A stretch of 64,000 nt of DNA, taken from NCBI RefSeq assembly GCF_900537995.1, contig NZ_LR027880.1, positions 205,001-269,000 on the forward strand, read 5' to 3'. Under the pieces are notes generated by a model that was given only the letters and a program-made list of their open reading frames with translations, did no database searches and was not told the origin of the DNA. The stretch is from Roseburia intestinalis L1-82. Its GTDB lineage: Bacteria > Bacillota > Clostridia > Lachnospirales > Lachnospiraceae. Positions 48,193 through 58,741 of this stretch are shown piece by piece (the stretch's first letter is position 1; every line of letters begins with the position of its first letter). Position numbers and translations under genes: made by a program.

Positions 48193-51027
48193 TTATTTTA
48201 TTCCATAAACTTCAATCTCATAAATACGCGCAGCACTGTCGCTTCCCTGTGTAGGTTTATTTACTACGAGTTTCACATACCGTGCGTCTTTTGGTGTAAA
48301 TGCATTGTGCGTCGTGCCATTTGTATTTTTTGTCACGCTGTATACTTCTTCAAAACTATTTCCATCCTGGCTGACAAGAATGGTATAAGATTTCGTGTTC
48401 ATGTCTGCACTCTCGCCACCTGCTTCTGCATGGAAAATGTCAACTGCACTTACGGTATTCACTTCGCCTAAATCAAGGGTAATTTCATGAGGTGCAGCTC
48501 CTGTTGCACACCATTTCGTCGAAACATCGCCATCTACCGCAAACTCCGGCGCTTCGTTTTCATTTACATATGCGTCTGCTTCGGTTCCTGCTCCCTGGGA
48601 AAGAAGTACAAGACCATCTGCTGCATCTGAGGTGATAACAATATAGCCTTCTTTTTCTTTCTCAATGCTTCCAGCCTTATTCACCGCTGTTACCTTAACA
48701 CTGTAGATGCCCTCTTCTGGATAAGATACCGATACGCTCTCGCCTTCTGCTGTTTCGATATCTGCTCCTGCAAATGTCCAGTTTACGGTTTCTGTATTTG
48801 CAGAGCATAAACTTTCAAAAGTAATCTTCGTACCTGGTGCAGCCAGTGTTACATCTGCTGCAAAATCTGCTTTCGGCAGACTGTTGTCTGGCCAATCCAT
48901 AACGACCTGTGCACTGTTTCCCTCTTCTAAGGCTGCATTGACTGGAACGACCTCAAAGGCAGACTTGTTGGTATCATCTGTACGGGGAAGTGTGTTGATA
49001 TAGAAACTGGTTGTGTTGGATACGCCAAGCAGGGATCTGGAATTATCCTGATTCACACGGTAAACTTCATAATAATCAGCAGCTATATCTGAACTCCACG
49101 CAAGACGTACACCTGCATACATTCCATCTTCATCAAACTCGGAATCTAATACTTCCAGATTGCTTACGGCTGCATTTTCTTCGGAATCTGCCTCCATCAT
49201 TGTGATGTTACCGAAACGTAACTGCAGTCCGCTCACATCTTCAGCAGAAGTTATCTCATAAGAGATGGATTTGATCGTCTTTCCTATGATAGAAGAAGTA
49301 TCATAAGAGACAACGGTCCATTCCTCACCGACGTTCTGGTCACCCTCTAATGTCACAACAGAACCATCTTCTAATTCAAGTACCGCATTTAAAGTAATTT
49401 CTGTTCCCTTTGCCTTTGCAGCAGTCGTATAGATCATATTGTCTGCAGCGGTAAGTTCTGCAGCATATAACTTAATTGTGGAAGAGGTATCCTTTGCCAT
49501 ATTGCCTCTTAAAATGAGGCTTGTTCCACCATAGTAAGCATCTGCTACATCCAGATCAGCACTTAATTTATTGCCGTTACCGTTTTCAATAATATAACGG
49601 TAGGTTGGCATAATATCTGCGATGCTGCGGTTGTTCCAGTCAAGTAAGCTTATCTGGCTGCCGTTCTTAAAGAAACTGTAACCATTCCCTGTAGAGAAAT
49701 TTGTTACAAACGGAAGAGATGTCAAAGGTGTACGCTCTACTATATAAGAAGAAATGCCTTTCCACTGTGTGTTACTGAGTTTTTTGACATCTGCGGATGG
49801 ATCACCCATGGAGTTGACCCAGAGTTTATTTTCCTGTTTCCAGAAATTCTGGATCGTATCAGCAGAAGTATAAGCCCAGCTTGGACAGTAAAGTCCCAGT
49901 GAAGTATAGGTCCCGCCTTCTTCATTTTCGAATAAATCCCATTTAATTTCCGTATTATAGCCCTCGCTCTGGATATCTACACCCGCATAGAGATCATAAG
50001 GGTTAATACCGTTTTCGGAAGCAAGCGCGGCAGACTTCTTCAGAAGTTCCTGATCGGCAAGGGTGTCTGAAGTCCACCAGAAATTTAAAAACATTGCATC
50101 GGCGACGGGGTCTCCGTCTTCAGACACAAGATAAGCCAGGTTTTCTTCTGTCAATGCATTCTGCCAATCCATTTTGCCGTCCACGGTCATGGAATCATAG
50201 TAGACCAGATCCAGGTCCGGTGCCTGCTCTTTGAAATATTGGATAAATTGCTGCATGCGCGCCGCATGGTCTGCAGTCAGCGGTTCTTCATCGGTTCCTT
50301 CGGTTTCCTGGTTCATGAACCAGCCCTCAAAACCATAAGTCTGCGCAACTTCAATGAGTTTGTCTGCTACCGGATAAGAGCCATCTTCATTTTTTACAAG
50401 CAGGTCTTCTAACCACTCCATTTTACCGCCATGTGCGGTCTGAGGCATGAAAACAGTTCCAAGAACTCTTACGCCATTTTTATGTGCTGCATCTACAACG
50501 TCAGGGCTTGGCGGTACAATGAGACCTTCTCCGGAAGAACCACCCCAGTAAACCAGCGTATCCACATACTGCCAGTAGGTGAAAGTATTTGCATTCACTT
50601 TATTCAGACCATGAGGCGGGTTTCCACTGGTACTGCTGTTCATAATGGAAATTGCCATGATATTTGTTTCTTTGTTCTGAGTTGAGTTTACTGTCTGCAA
50701 ATGTTCTCTTGCGGCGCGCTCTGAAAGGGGGACGGTACTTACATTGAAACGCAAATCTTCATCTGTTTTTGCATCCCAGCTTAAAAGTTCAGATGGAAAC
50801 CAGTAAGAGGATTCCGGCTGACGCGCCATCGTAAGCTCCTGATTTTCATTCTCTTCCGTAAGAGAATAAATTCTCTCCGCCGTCTGAGCTGTTTCTGTTA
50901 TTTGAGTTGTTTCCGTCGTGGCAGCTTGTGTGTCACCCCCTGTGCTGCCACAGGCTGTTAAGCCTGCAGATAATGCTGCTGCCAGAGAAATGGCAATGCA
51001 TCTTCTTCCTAAAACTTTGTTTTTCAT
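48193..51027 (-). CDS. GH85 endo-beta-N-acetylglucosaminidase lipoprotein
   Basis: A 944-residue surface enzyme that cuts the chitobiose core of N-glycans, releasing the glycan from protein. Lipobox GLTAC near residue 26. GH85 barrel at about 90-450: YWQYVDTLVYWGGSSGEG, VRVLGTVFMPQTAHGG, and the catalytic pair Asn239/Glu241 in GWFMNQETEG, then DLVYYDSMTVDGKMDWQNAL. Accessory sandwiches follow; a PKD-like domain (about 715-795) and a C-terminal CBM32/F5-8 type C domain (about 800-944, AVDGDVSTKWCATG, YVKLVV). Start ATG 51027 with AAAGGAAA upstream; the frame runs 13 codons further up. Confidence 0.94.
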   Translation of the reverse strand: MKNKVLGRRCIAISLAAALSAGLTACGSTGGDTQAATTETTQITETAQTAERIYSLTEENENQELTMARQPESSYWFPSELLSWDAKTDEDLRFNVSTVPLSERAAREHLQTVNSTQNKETNIMAISIMNSSTSGNPPHGLNKVNANTFTYWQYVDTLVYWGGSSGEGLIVPPSPDVVDAAHKNGVRVLGTVFMPQTAHGGKMEWLEDLLVKNEDGSYPVADKLIEVAQTYGFEGWFMNQETEGTDEEPLTADHAARMQQFIQYFKEQAPDLDLVYYDSMTVDGKMDWQNALTEENLAYLVSEDGDPVADAMFLNFWWTSDTLADQELLKKSAALASENGINPYDLYAGVDIQSEGYNTEIKWDLFENEEGGTYTSLGLYCPSWAYTSADTIQNFWKQENKLWVNSMGDPSADVKKLSNTQWKGISSYIVERTPLTSLPFVTNFSTGNGYSFFKNGSQISLLDWNNRSIADIMPTYRYIIENGNGNKLSADLDVADAYYGGTSLILRGNMAKDTSSTIKLYAAELTAADNMIYTTAAKAKGTEITLNAVLELEDGSVVTLEGDQNVGEEWTVVSYDTSSIIGKTIKSISYEITSAEDVSGLQLRFGNITMMEADSEENAAVSNLEVLDSEFDEDGMYAGVRLAWSSDIAADYYEVYRVNQDNSRSLLGVSNTTSFYINTLPRTDDTNKSAFEVVPVNAALEEGNSAQVVMDWPDNSLPKADFAADVTLAAPGTKITFESLCSANTETVNWTFAGADIETAEGESVSVSYPEEGIYSVKVTAVNKAGSIEKEKEGYIVITSDAADGLVLLSQGAGTEADAYVNENEAPEFAVDGDVSTKWCATGAAPHEITLDLGEVNTVSAVDIFHAEAGGESADMNTKSYTILVSQDGNSFEEVYSVTKNTNGTTHNAFTPKDARYVKLVVNKPTQGSDSAARIYEIEVYGIK

Positions 51028-51066
51028 AAAACATTTCCTTTCTTTTTTCTCCCACCGTCTTTTCAT

Positions 51067-51310
51067 AGTGTTACTTCTTAAACATATTTTTTAACTCGCC
51101 TTATCATTTGTTAATAATATGTTATCATAAAGTTATCCGTTTTTGTTATCAATGTCAACTTTTTATGTTGTATTTTGTGCTTTTTCTCTATAGTTCACAA
51201 ATATAAGTTTAAATTTTTGAGCTATCTGCTTAATTTATTTAAACATAACAAACAACTCTGTTAACTTTTGATAACATTGCTATGAAAGATGATGAACAGA
51301 ATTTGAAAGG
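51067..51310. promoter_or_regulatory. GH85 upstream region with GATAAC/GTTAAC elements
   Basis: On the reverse strand a TTGACA (51153-51158) is followed by three GATAAC copies; a weak -10 TAACTT lies at 17-nt spacing. An inverted element GTTAACTTTTGATAAC is at 51260-51275. Similar GTTAAC-type palindromes occur in the lacI-ABC intergenic region, suggesting a common operator for the LacI regulator encoded next to it. Confidence 0.4.
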
Positions 51311-52339
51311 TCAGTCTACGATAGAATCCCGGTACACAATTTCAGGGCTGATATATGTCAGCTCGAAGGGCGCATCAGGATGATCCATTCGATAGATGAT
51401 CTGTAAAGAAAGTCTTTTTCCCAGAAGGCTGGTGTGAACGTAAGCGGTTGTGAGAAGTCCGTTGATGTTCGTATATTCATTGCTTCCGTCAAATCCGGTG
51501 AGGATAATACCGTTTGGAATACGCTCCGGATGTTCTGTCAGGTACAGGTGAAGAAAATGGGCAATATAGTCACTTGCGCAAATGAAAGCCTGTGGAAGTT
51601 CCGGGATAGAATCCAAAAAGGCATACAGATCATTATGATATGAGAAAATACCAATGGGATCCGTGTGACAGATGGCTGGATTTAAGGGAATATTATGATC
51701 TTTCAGGCAATGGCAGAAACCAATATACCGGTCTTTGTTCGTGATCGCGTAATGGATATCGCCAATAAAGCCTATGTTCGTAATGCCTCTTTCCAGTATG
51801 GATTGTGTGATTTCATACATGGTATTATAGCCCTCGATCAGCAGCAGGTCGCCATGTAAAGCACGGTTGCCGACTTCGGGTACCGTATCAAGGAACACTT
51901 TAGGGATGTTTAAAGTGTTATTAATTAATTCAACCATTTTCGTGTCATATACATTCAGAATAATTGCCCCAGAGACAGTTCCGTTGGTCAGGGCAGAGGG
52001 AAAGGAGTAAGAAGGTGTATAGGAGGATGGCACATAAGTATAAAGAAGGTTAATATTATGGGTTGCCAGTTCCTGCGCTAATCTATGGATAATGTTTGTC
52101 CAGAATGTAGAGGAGTCCGGGCGGGATACGATTAAAGAGACTGTTTTATCCTCTTGCGGGTCGTTAGGGATTGCGGCGGGCTCCTGCATGAATTTGGAAT
52201 ATCCTAATTCTTTTGCCTTTTGAAGTACGCTTTCACGAACTGCTTCTGAAACGCCTGAATGATTGTTAAATACTTTCCATACCGTAACGCGTGAGATCCC
52301 CAATTCATCTGCAATGTCTTGCATAGTTACTTTACTCAT
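51311..52339 (-). CDS. LacI-family transcriptional regulator
   Basis: A 342-residue repressor-type protein. The N-terminal helix-turn-helix and hinge are clear (VTMQDIADELGISRVTVWKVFNNHSGVSEAVRESV, in two parts DIADELGISRVTVWKVFN and SGVSEAVRESVLQKAKELGY), followed by a PBP-like effector domain (about 68-342; NIGFIGDIHYAITNKDRYIG, GIILTGFDGSNEYTNING). Start ATG 52339 has AAGGAG upstream; the 50-residue upstream extension is not conserved in character. Lies between GH85 and the divergent transporter, so likely controls both. Confidence 0.92.
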   Translation of the reverse strand: MSKVTMQDIADELGISRVTVWKVFNNHSGVSEAVRESVLQKAKELGYSKFMQEPAAIPNDPQEDKTVSLIVSRPDSSTFWTNIIHRLAQELATHNINLLYTYVPSSYTPSYSFPSALTNGTVSGAIILNVYDTKMVELINNTLNIPKVFLDTVPEVGNRALHGDLLLIEGYNTMYEITQSILERGITNIGFIGDIHYAITNKDRYIGFCHCLKDHNIPLNPAICHTDPIGIFSYHNDLYAFLDSIPELPQAFICASDYIAHFLHLYLTEHPERIPNGIILTGFDGSNEYTNINGLLTTAYVHTSLLGKRLSLQIIYRMDHPDAPFELTYISPEIVYRDSIVD

Positions 52340-52677
52340 AGTAGAAATACTCCTTTTTAGATTTATAGTACAAATAGAAAAATGTGTAGTTGCAGTCAAT
52401 AAAAGACAGGTATGTAGTTTGAAATTATAAGTACAGTATAGCATTAAAGAGATGATGTTTGCAACAAAAAAATTAACAAATGTTAACAAGAGGCGGTTCG
52501 ATTAATAAAAAACAACTGAAAAATAGTTGAAATGCACAAAATGCTATATAAAAATATATTAAGAACAACAAAAGTGACGACAAATGGATAAAAAAGTTAA
52601 TAAAATTATTGACAAAATATAAAATAAAAGTTAATATTTGTTCATAAACAGGGAAACAAAAGTAAAGGAGGAGACTG
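52340..52677. promoter_or_regulatory. lacI-ABC divergent control region
   Basis: 338 nt without a gene. A palindrome TTAACAAATGTTAA is at 52473-52486. The ABC promoter has consensus TTGACA (52609-52614), 17-nt spacer and TAATAT (52632-52637), with GTTAATATTTGTTCAT overlapping the -10. RBS AAAGGAGGAG precedes the first permease. The palindrome lies where a LacI protein could repress both divergent transcripts. Confidence 0.6.
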
Positions 52678-53631
52678 ATGAAAGAGATAAAGAAAAAGAA
52701 GGGAAAAAGACGTTGGACAAGAGATGATACGGATTTAACACTGATTTCTCTTCCAACTTTTATATGGTTTGTATTGTTTTCTTACCTTCCAATGTTTGGA
52801 ATTATCATTGCATTTAAAGATTATAAATTGAGCCCGGGGCATGGATTTATCTATAATCTGCTTCACAGTGACTGGGTGGGCTGGTCTAATTTCACATATT
52901 TCTTTAAATCAAATGCCTTTTGGATGTTATTGAGAAATACGATCGTTTACAATCTTGTGTTTATTGCACTGGGAGCGGCCGTTGCAGTAGGATTTGCGCT
53001 GATGCTGAGCAATTTGCGGAATAAATTGGCATCAAAAGCATATCAGACGATGATGTTTTTCCCGTATTTTATGTCATGGGTTGTGATCAGTTATATTGTT
53101 TATGCAGTATTAACGCCGGAAAAAGGTTATTTAAATAATATCATTGTTGCACTTGGTGGAACAAAGATCATGTGGTATCAGGAACCGAAATACTGGCCGT
53201 TTATCCTTACCTTTTTAAGGATCTGGAAAGGCATGGGATATGGAATGGTCATCTACCTGGCAACGATCACCGGAATTGATCCGTCTCTGTATGAAGCGGC
53301 AGTTATGGACGGTGCAACCAAATGGCAGCAGACAAAACATATCACAATGCCATGCATCAAACCCGTTCTGATCATGATGCTGATCCTGGATGCAGGAAAA
53401 ATCTTTTATTCTGATTTTGGTCTGTTTTATCAGGCAACGGGTGGAATACCGGCGTCCCTGTACAACGTTGCATCTACATTTGATACATATATTTACAAAG
53501 CAATCCAGTCGAGCGCACCAATTGGAAAGACAGCAGCGGCTTCATTCTTCCAGTCTGTATGCTGTTGTGCAACTATTTTGCTTACAAACTGGCTGGTAAA
53601 AAAAGTTGATGAAGACAGCGCGATTATATAG
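52678..53631 (+). CDS. Oligosaccharide ABC transporter permease, LplB type
   Basis: A 317-residue inner-membrane permease with six hydrophobic helices. Family features: PTFIWFVLFSYLPMFGIIIAF at the start and the EAA loop YEAAVMDGATKWQQTKHITMPCIKP that docks on the ATPase. Pairs with the next gene. The nearest functional parallel by gene order is the pneumococcal N-glycan importer (two permeases plus a lipoprotein, no ATPase). Confidence 0.92.
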   Translation: MKEIKKKKGKRRWTRDDTDLTLISLPTFIWFVLFSYLPMFGIIIAFKDYKLSPGHGFIYNLLHSDWVGWSNFTYFFKSNAFWMLLRNTIVYNLVFIALGAAVAVGFALMLSNLRNKLASKAYQTMMFFPYFMSWVVISYIVYAVLTPEKGYLNNIIVALGGTKIMWYQEPKYWPFILTFLRIWKGMGYGMVIYLATITGIDPSLYEAAVMDGATKWQQTKHITMPCIKPVLIMMLILDAGKIFYSDFGLFYQATGGIPASLYNVASTFDTYIYKAIQSSAPIGKTAAASFFQSVCCCATILLTNWLVKKVDEDSAII

Positions 53632-53643
53632 GGGGATAGCAAT

Positions 53644-54564
53644 ATGGCACGCAACAAATTAAGAAAAGAAAAAGAACTTAATCAGATTAAAAAAAGCACG
53701 AATGTGTTTTTTAATATCATTTTTATTATATTATCAGCGTTGTGTATTTTTCCAATCGTATTTGTGTTTTCTATCTCTATTTCGAGTGAGACATCAATAC
53801 AGAAAAATGGATATCAGTTAATACCACAGGAACTTTCGGCAGCGGCATATCAGTTTCTGTGGAATGAAAGAGGAACTATTTTACATGCAACATTCATTTC
53901 CATTCTGGTTACCGCGCTTGGTATTATTTTGTCAGTACTGCTGACAACGACGATGGGATATGTTGTTTCAAGAAATACTTATAAACTGAAAAGTTTTTAT
54001 ACCTGGGTGATTTTTATCCCGATGATTTTCAACGGTGGTATGCTCGCCGGATACGTTGTTAATACAAATATCCTGCATTTGAGAAATTCTATCTGGGCAT
54101 TGATCCTGCCGCTTGCGGTATCGCCATTTAATATTGTAATCTGTAAAACCTTTTTTAAAACGACGATTCCTGATTCCATCGTGGAATCGGCAAAAATTGA
54201 TGGCGCAGGACAGCTTCGAATTTTTGCACAGATCATTTTACCGATTTCAAAGCCGATCATTGCAACAATCGCACTGTTCGCGGCATTTGGATATTGGAAT
54301 GACTGGTTTCAGGCATCCTTATATATTTCAGACAAGAATTTACAGACATTACAGTCTATGCTGAATAATATCCAGAACAATATTGAGTATATAGCGAACA
54401 ATCCATATGGCGGGCTTTCATTGCAGCAGTATAAAGCAAGTATGCCGACAGAGAGTGTGAGAATGGCGATCGCTATTATTATCGTGGTTCCTATTGCATG
54501 TGTATATCCATTTTTCCAGAAGTATTTTATTTCAGGTCTGACCATCGGCTCTGTAAAAGGATGA
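53644..54564 (+). CDS. Oligosaccharide ABC transporter permease, LplC/YtcP type
   Basis: A 306-residue membrane protein with six hydrophobic helices. EAA loop VESAKIDGAGQLRIFAQIILPISKP and the C-terminal FFQKYFISGLTIGSVKG ending typical of the LplC/YtcP group. 12 nt after its partner permease. No ATPase gene is nearby, so energy must come from an ATPase encoded elsewhere. Confidence 0.93.
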   Translation: MARNKLRKEKELNQIKKSTNVFFNIIFIILSALCIFPIVFVFSISISSETSIQKNGYQLIPQELSAAAYQFLWNERGTILHATFISILVTALGIILSVLLTTTMGYVVSRNTYKLKSFYTWVIFIPMIFNGGMLAGYVVNTNILHLRNSIWALILPLAVSPFNIVICKTFFKTTIPDSIVESAKIDGAGQLRIFAQIILPISKPIIATIALFAAFGYWNDWFQASLYISDKNLQTLQSMLNNIQNNIEYIANNPYGGLSLQQYKASMPTESVRMAIAIIIVVPIACVYPFFQKYFISGLTIGSVKG

Positions 54565-54611
54565 TACCGTGTAAACAAAATAAGAGATATCAGATTTAGG
54601 AGGAAAATTTT

Positions 54612-56075
54612 ATGATGAAAAAGAGAATTGTGTCATTGGGGCTTGCAGCAATGATGACCGCAGGATTATTCGCAGGGTGTGGAAATAGTTCTGAAAGCCA
54701 GGGGGACTCCACCGCTTCAGGCAGTAAAAGCGATGATATCGTTACTTTGAAGTGGGTCACAATTGGAAGTGGAATGCCGGATAACTATGATTCCTGGGTA
54801 AAGAAAGTGAATGATTATGTCGGCGAAAAAATAGGTGTAAATATTGATATGGAAGTAGTTGCCTGGGGAGACTGGGATAACCGTAGAAATATCATTATCA
54901 GTACCAATGAAGATTATGACATTATTTTCGGCAACGGAAATGTTTATACATCTGATACAAAACTCGGAGCTTATTATGACATTACAGATCTGATCGATGA
55001 TAACATGCCGGGCTTGAAGGAACTTATGCCAAGTGACTATTGGGATGCAGTAGCGATCGATGGAAAGATTTATGCAGTTCCCACCTACAAAGACAGCTCA
55101 TTATCCAATTATGCGATCTGGGATAAGGAGATCGTAGACAAGTATAATCTTGATATTGAATCTATGACAGACATATCTTCCCTGACAGATACCTTTAAGC
55201 AGATCAAAAGTGATACCAATGATTATCCGGTCTATGTAAAGAATGATGGTCTGTATTATATCTTTGATACTTATGATCAGTTAGGTGCCGGATGCCAGGC
55301 ACTTGGTGTAAAGTACAATGATAAAGATGCGAAAGTATGCTATACACTGGAACAGGATGATATTTATTCAGAGTTAGAGACCATTCATGAGTGGTATCAG
55401 GACGGTATTATCAATCCGGATGCATCTACACTTTCCGAAGGCCGTGTATATAATGTCTGGAGAGTGGCACAGGGATGGTCTACCGCAGCACAGACATCCT
55501 GGGGTCCACAGATGGGAAAAGATGTTGAGGTTGCAAAAATTGGCGATACGATCTTATCGAATGATACAGTTCGCGGTTCTATTAACATGATCTCTGCAAA
55601 TACAAAATATCCTGAGAAATGTTTACAGTTCTTAGATCTTGTAAATACAGATACGACTCTTAGGGATATGTTCTACTATGGAGAAGAGGGAGTAAACTTT
55701 GAGTACACAGATGACAATAAAGTTCACAAACTCAATGAAGACTGGACAATGGCAGGTTATACACAGGGAACATTCTTTACCGTTACACAGCAGGATACAG
55801 ACACTGTAAATCAGTGGGATGAAGTGAAAGAGTTAAATGAAAATGCAGTACCATCTGTTCTGTTAGGATTTACATTTGATACATCAAACGTTGAGGATCA
55901 GTTATCAAACTGTACAGAAGTATGGTTACGTTACAAGAGTGAAGTCCTCACAGGTGTAAGAGATCCGAAGGAAGCAGTTCCGGAGATCAAAGAGGAATTA
56001 ATGAATGCAGGATTCCAGGATGTCTTAGATGAGGCACAGTCACAGATTGATGAATTTTTAGCAAATAAACAGTAG
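54612..56075 (+). CDS. Oligosaccharide ABC transporter, solute-binding lipoprotein
   Basis: A 487-residue extracytoplasmic binding protein. Lipobox GLFAGC (cysteine near residue 22), Ser/Gly linker, then a two-lobe binding fold ([57 protein letters not shown]). The length and N-terminal pattern fit the family-1-like binding proteins paired with LplB/LplC permeases. In context it probably binds the GH85-released glycan. RBS AGGAGG. Confidence 0.92.
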   Translation: MMKKRIVSLGLAAMMTAGLFAGCGNSSESQGDSTASGSKSDDIVTLKWVTIGSGMPDNYDSWVKKVNDYVGEKIGVNIDMEVVAWGDWDNRRNIIISTNEDYDIIFGNGNVYTSDTKLGAYYDITDLIDDNMPGLKELMPSDYWDAVAIDGKIYAVPTYKDSSLSNYAIWDKEIVDKYNLDIESMTDISSLTDTFKQIKSDTNDYPVYVKNDGLYYIFDTYDQLGAGCQALGVKYNDKDAKVCYTLEQDDIYSELETIHEWYQDGIINPDASTLSEGRVYNVWRVAQGWSTAAQTSWGPQMGKDVEVAKIGDTILSNDTVRGSINMISANTKYPEKCLQFLDLVNTDTTLRDMFYYGEEGVNFEYTDDNKVHKLNEDWTMAGYTQGTFFTVTQQDTDTVNQWDEVKELNENAVPSVLLGFTFDTSNVEDQLSNCTEVWLRYKSEVLTGVRDPKEAVPEIKEELMNAGFQDVLDEAQSQIDEFLANKQ

Positions 56076-56089
56076 GAAGAACAGTAAAT

Positions 56090-57076
56090 ATGAGTAAAAT
56101 AGTAGGAAAAGCATTGCCGGATATGCCATGGCAAGACAAGGACGAAAACGATAAACTTCCTGTATGGAGATATAAAGCAAATCCAATCATTGATCGCTTT
56201 GCGACCAGAAATTCAAACAGCATTTTTAACAGTGCGGTCGTTCCGTTTGAAGATGGATATGCAGGAATATTCCGCTGCGACAGCAGATCGATCAGTATGG
56301 ATATCTTTGCAGGGTTTAGTAAAGACGGGATCCATTGGGATATTTCGGATGATCCGATCGTATTCCACTGTGATGATGAAGAGATTGGAAAAAGAGATTA
56401 CAGATATGATCCGAGAGTATGTTTTATAGAGGACCGCTATTATATCACCTGGTGTAATGGATATCATGGATATCCAACGATCGGCGTAGGTTATACATTT
56501 GATTTTAAAACATTTTATCAGTTGGAAAATGCATTTTTGCCATTTAACAGAAATGGAGTTCTTTTTCCGAGAAAGATCAATGGAAACTACTATATGCTAA
56601 GCCGTCCAAGTGATAATGGGCATACGCCGTTTGGAGATATCTTCGTCAGTGAAAGTCCTGACATGAAACACTGGGGGGTTCACAGATATGTGATGGGAAC
56701 CATCAAAGGGGACGAGTCAGCATGGCAGTCAACCAAAATTGGTGCAGGCTGTATCCCGATCGAGACAGAAGAAGGATGGCTTGTGATCTACCACGGTGTT
56801 ATCAACACCTGTAACGGTTTTGTATACCGTATGGGCTGTGCACTGTTAGATCTCGAACAACCATGGAAAGTCTTAAAGCGGACAAAAAATTATATTCTGG
56901 CACCACATGAAATTTATGAGTGTATGGGAGATGTTCCGAATGTCGTATTTCCGTGTGCTGCGCTTACGGACGCAGAAACAGGAAGAATTGCAATTTACTA
57001 TGGCTGTGCAGATACAGTTACAGGACTTGCGTTTACGACAGTAAATGAATTAATGGAAAGCATGGAAAGTATGTAA
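56090..57076 (+). CDS. GH130 beta-1,4-mannosyl phosphorylase
   Basis: A 328-residue cytoplasmic five-bladed propeller enzyme. Family features: [42 protein letters not shown] (catalytic Asp of the YDPR/ED region), [22 protein letters not shown], and VIYHGV with [13 protein letters not shown]. Size and the N-terminal region suggest GH130 subfamily 2, whose members phosphorolyse Man-beta-1,4-GlcNAc (N-glycan core) to Man-1-P and GlcNAc; manno-oligosaccharide phosphorolysis is the alternative. 14 nt after the binding protein, same operon. Confidence 0.92.
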   Translation: MSKIVGKALPDMPWQDKDENDKLPVWRYKANPIIDRFATRNSNSIFNSAVVPFEDGYAGIFRCDSRSISMDIFAGFSKDGIHWDISDDPIVFHCDDEEIGKRDYRYDPRVCFIEDRYYITWCNGYHGYPTIGVGYTFDFKTFYQLENAFLPFNRNGVLFPRKINGNYYMLSRPSDNGHTPFGDIFVSESPDMKHWGVHRYVMGTIKGDESAWQSTKIGAGCIPIETEEGWLVIYHGVINTCNGFVYRMGCALLDLEQPWKVLKRTKNYILAPHEIYECMGDVPNVVFPCAALTDAETGRIAIYYGCADTVTGLAFTTVNELMESMESM

Positions 57077-57077
57077 T

Positions 57078-57134
57078 AAAAAACGGAGTTGTTACAAAAT
57101 AATAATAATATTATTTGTGACAGCTCTGTTTTTG
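57078..57134 (+). terminator. Long terminator after GH130 gene
   Basis: A 16-bp stem ACGGAGTTGTTACAAA with TTTGTGACAGCTCTGT (allowing G:U pairs) around an AT-rich loop, flanked by A-run and TTTTT. It ends the transporter-GH130 operon before the IS110 copy. Confidence 0.88.
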
Positions 57135-57294
57135 CAAAAAATTTCTGGAAACAACAGTGGGAGACCAGCTATGAAAAGTCAACCATAAATTAGCAAAAAA
57201 TTTCTTTTTCATATCGGTGGTAAAAAAGGGTAACTTTAATAGAGCTCCCTTAGGGTGCTTTTTCAAAATCTATCGATATTGGTATACAGGCCTC

Positions 57295-58464
57295 TTATTC
57301 GAGGTTGAATTCTACTTCGCCAGTGAGCATCTTCCAGATGACTCTGACAAGCTTGCCGGCACAGTGCCCAAGTGCATTGTAGTGAGACCGGCCTTCAGCC
57401 CTCTTGGCATCATAATAAGCCTTGAAGGTTGCGTTGTTTCTGACAACGTTCCAAGCTGCATTTACAAGGGCATATCGTAAAACACGAGAGCCACGTTTGG
57501 ACATCCTTGTTGTCTTAGCCTGAAAGTTACCAGACTGATAAACAGAAGGATCCAAACCGGCAAAAGCAAGCAGCTTGTTAGGATTGGAGAAACGGTGAAT
57601 ATCACCTATTTCACCAAGAATCATTCCACCATTGATATAACCGATACCAGGAATGGTCATGATGACAGAATCGTTGAATTTCATGATATCCGTCATCTCA
57701 GCTTCAATCTTTTCTAATTGGCTATCCAGTAACTCGATTTGTTGAATGGTTTGAGTTATCTGAATAGATATAGCGCTGTCGTTAGCACCGACAGACTTCT
57801 GTGCGAGAACTCTTAATTCTTTGGCCTGTTCTTTGGTAAAGTGTCCGTGTGAGTTCACTTTGAGCAGATTAGCCAGATGAGTCATATGCATGGAAGCAAT
57901 CTCTTTTGGAGAAGGTGCTTCTTTTAATAAAGCATAGACAGCGTGTTGATGCAGACCGGATTTGAAAAAGTATTGAATCTCCGGAAAGACCTGATCAACA
58001 TAGGTTGTCAGTTGAATTTTCAATCGGGTACGTTGCTTTATGGTTTTCTGACGGAAACGTCCCAATGCCTTAAGATCCATCATATCGAGATCGAAGAAGC
58101 TGACGAATCTGAGGTTGTCCTGCATCATAAGAGTTTTAGCAATCACGTAAGTGTCGACCTTATCTGTCTTAGTTTTGCGAACGTTATTTTTTCGCATTTG
58201 ACAGGTTTTGATGGGGTTCAACACACACACTTGGTAAAGCTCAGTAACAAGGTATCGAACAAGGTTGTCACCGTAGTGTGCCGTTGACTCAAGACCGATG
58301 ATGAGGCTGTTCTTATCGAATGATTCGAGTTTAGAGACCAGCAGTTGGAAGCCATCAGCGTCATTTGAGAATTTGAACGGCTCAATGATTATTTCACCGT
58401 CGGAAGAAATCGCAGCGGCGAAATGATTAAGTTTGGCAATATCAATGCCTACGTAAATTTTCAT
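57295..58464 (-). CDS. IS110-family DEDD transposase, copy 2
   Basis: 389 residues, identical to copy 1 except Ser for Thr in [11 protein letters not shown] motifs and Transposase_20 domain intact, so both copies are probably active. Start ATG 58464 follows GGGAGG. Confidence 0.95.
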   Translation of the reverse strand: MKIYVGIDIAKLNHFAAAISSDGEIIIEPFKFSNDADGFQLLVSKLESFDKNSLIIGLESTAHYGDNLVRYLVTELYQVCVLNPIKTCQMRKNNVRKTKTDKVDTYVIAKTLMMQDNLRFVSFFDLDMMDLKALGRFRQKTIKQRTRLKIQLTTYVDQVFPEIQYFFKSGLHQHAVYALLKEAPSPKEIASMHMTHLANLLKVNSHGHFTKEQAKELRVLAQKSVGANDSAISIQITQTIQQIELLDSQLEKIEAEMTDIMKFNDSVIMTIPGIGYINGGMILGEIGDIHRFSNPNKLLAFAGLDPSVYQSGNFQAKTTRMSKRGSRVLRYALVNAAWNVVRNNATFKAYYDAKRAEGRSHYNALGHCAGKLVRVIWKMLTGEVEFNLE

Positions 58465-58735
58465 GAGGTTGTACCTCCCTTTCCTAAAGTCTGATACCAT
58501 GATGTCCACCAACGATTATCATCGTAGACTTGATAGAAATAAGTACTCTGAGTGAAAAACACTCCGGCAACATCCAGCTAATAAACAATTCAGATAAAGG
58601 TAGTGGCAATACACTCCAGTTGAGTAGTCAAGCTACAGAAAACAAATCAAAAGTCCATAGTATCTGAATTGTATTGAACCACGATATTAAAAGAAAGGAA
58701 ATATGTGATAATTAACTTCCTAATTATCATACAAG
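58465..58735 (-). ncRNA. Candidate IS110 bridge RNA region, copy 2
   Basis: A 271-nt non-coding 5' end matching copy 1. If a bridge RNA is transcribed it is encoded here on the minus strand. Limits not defined. Confidence 0.4.
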
Positions 58736-58741
58736 AAAAGA

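Larger units (their letters stand above)
57160..58735 (-). mobile_element. IS110-family insertion sequence, copy 2
   Basis: 1576 nt, same length as the copy at 32723-34298, with about three single-base differences noticed by eye. Inserted between the GH130 terminator and the ATG at 58742, only 6 nt before that start codon. Near identity implies recent transposition. Confidence 0.93.

Noticed and set aside
48175..48471. 98-codon frame opposite the GH85 C-terminus
   Set aside because: Cys/Phe-rich shadow frame beginning in the terminator region; the GH85 frame is clearly coding.
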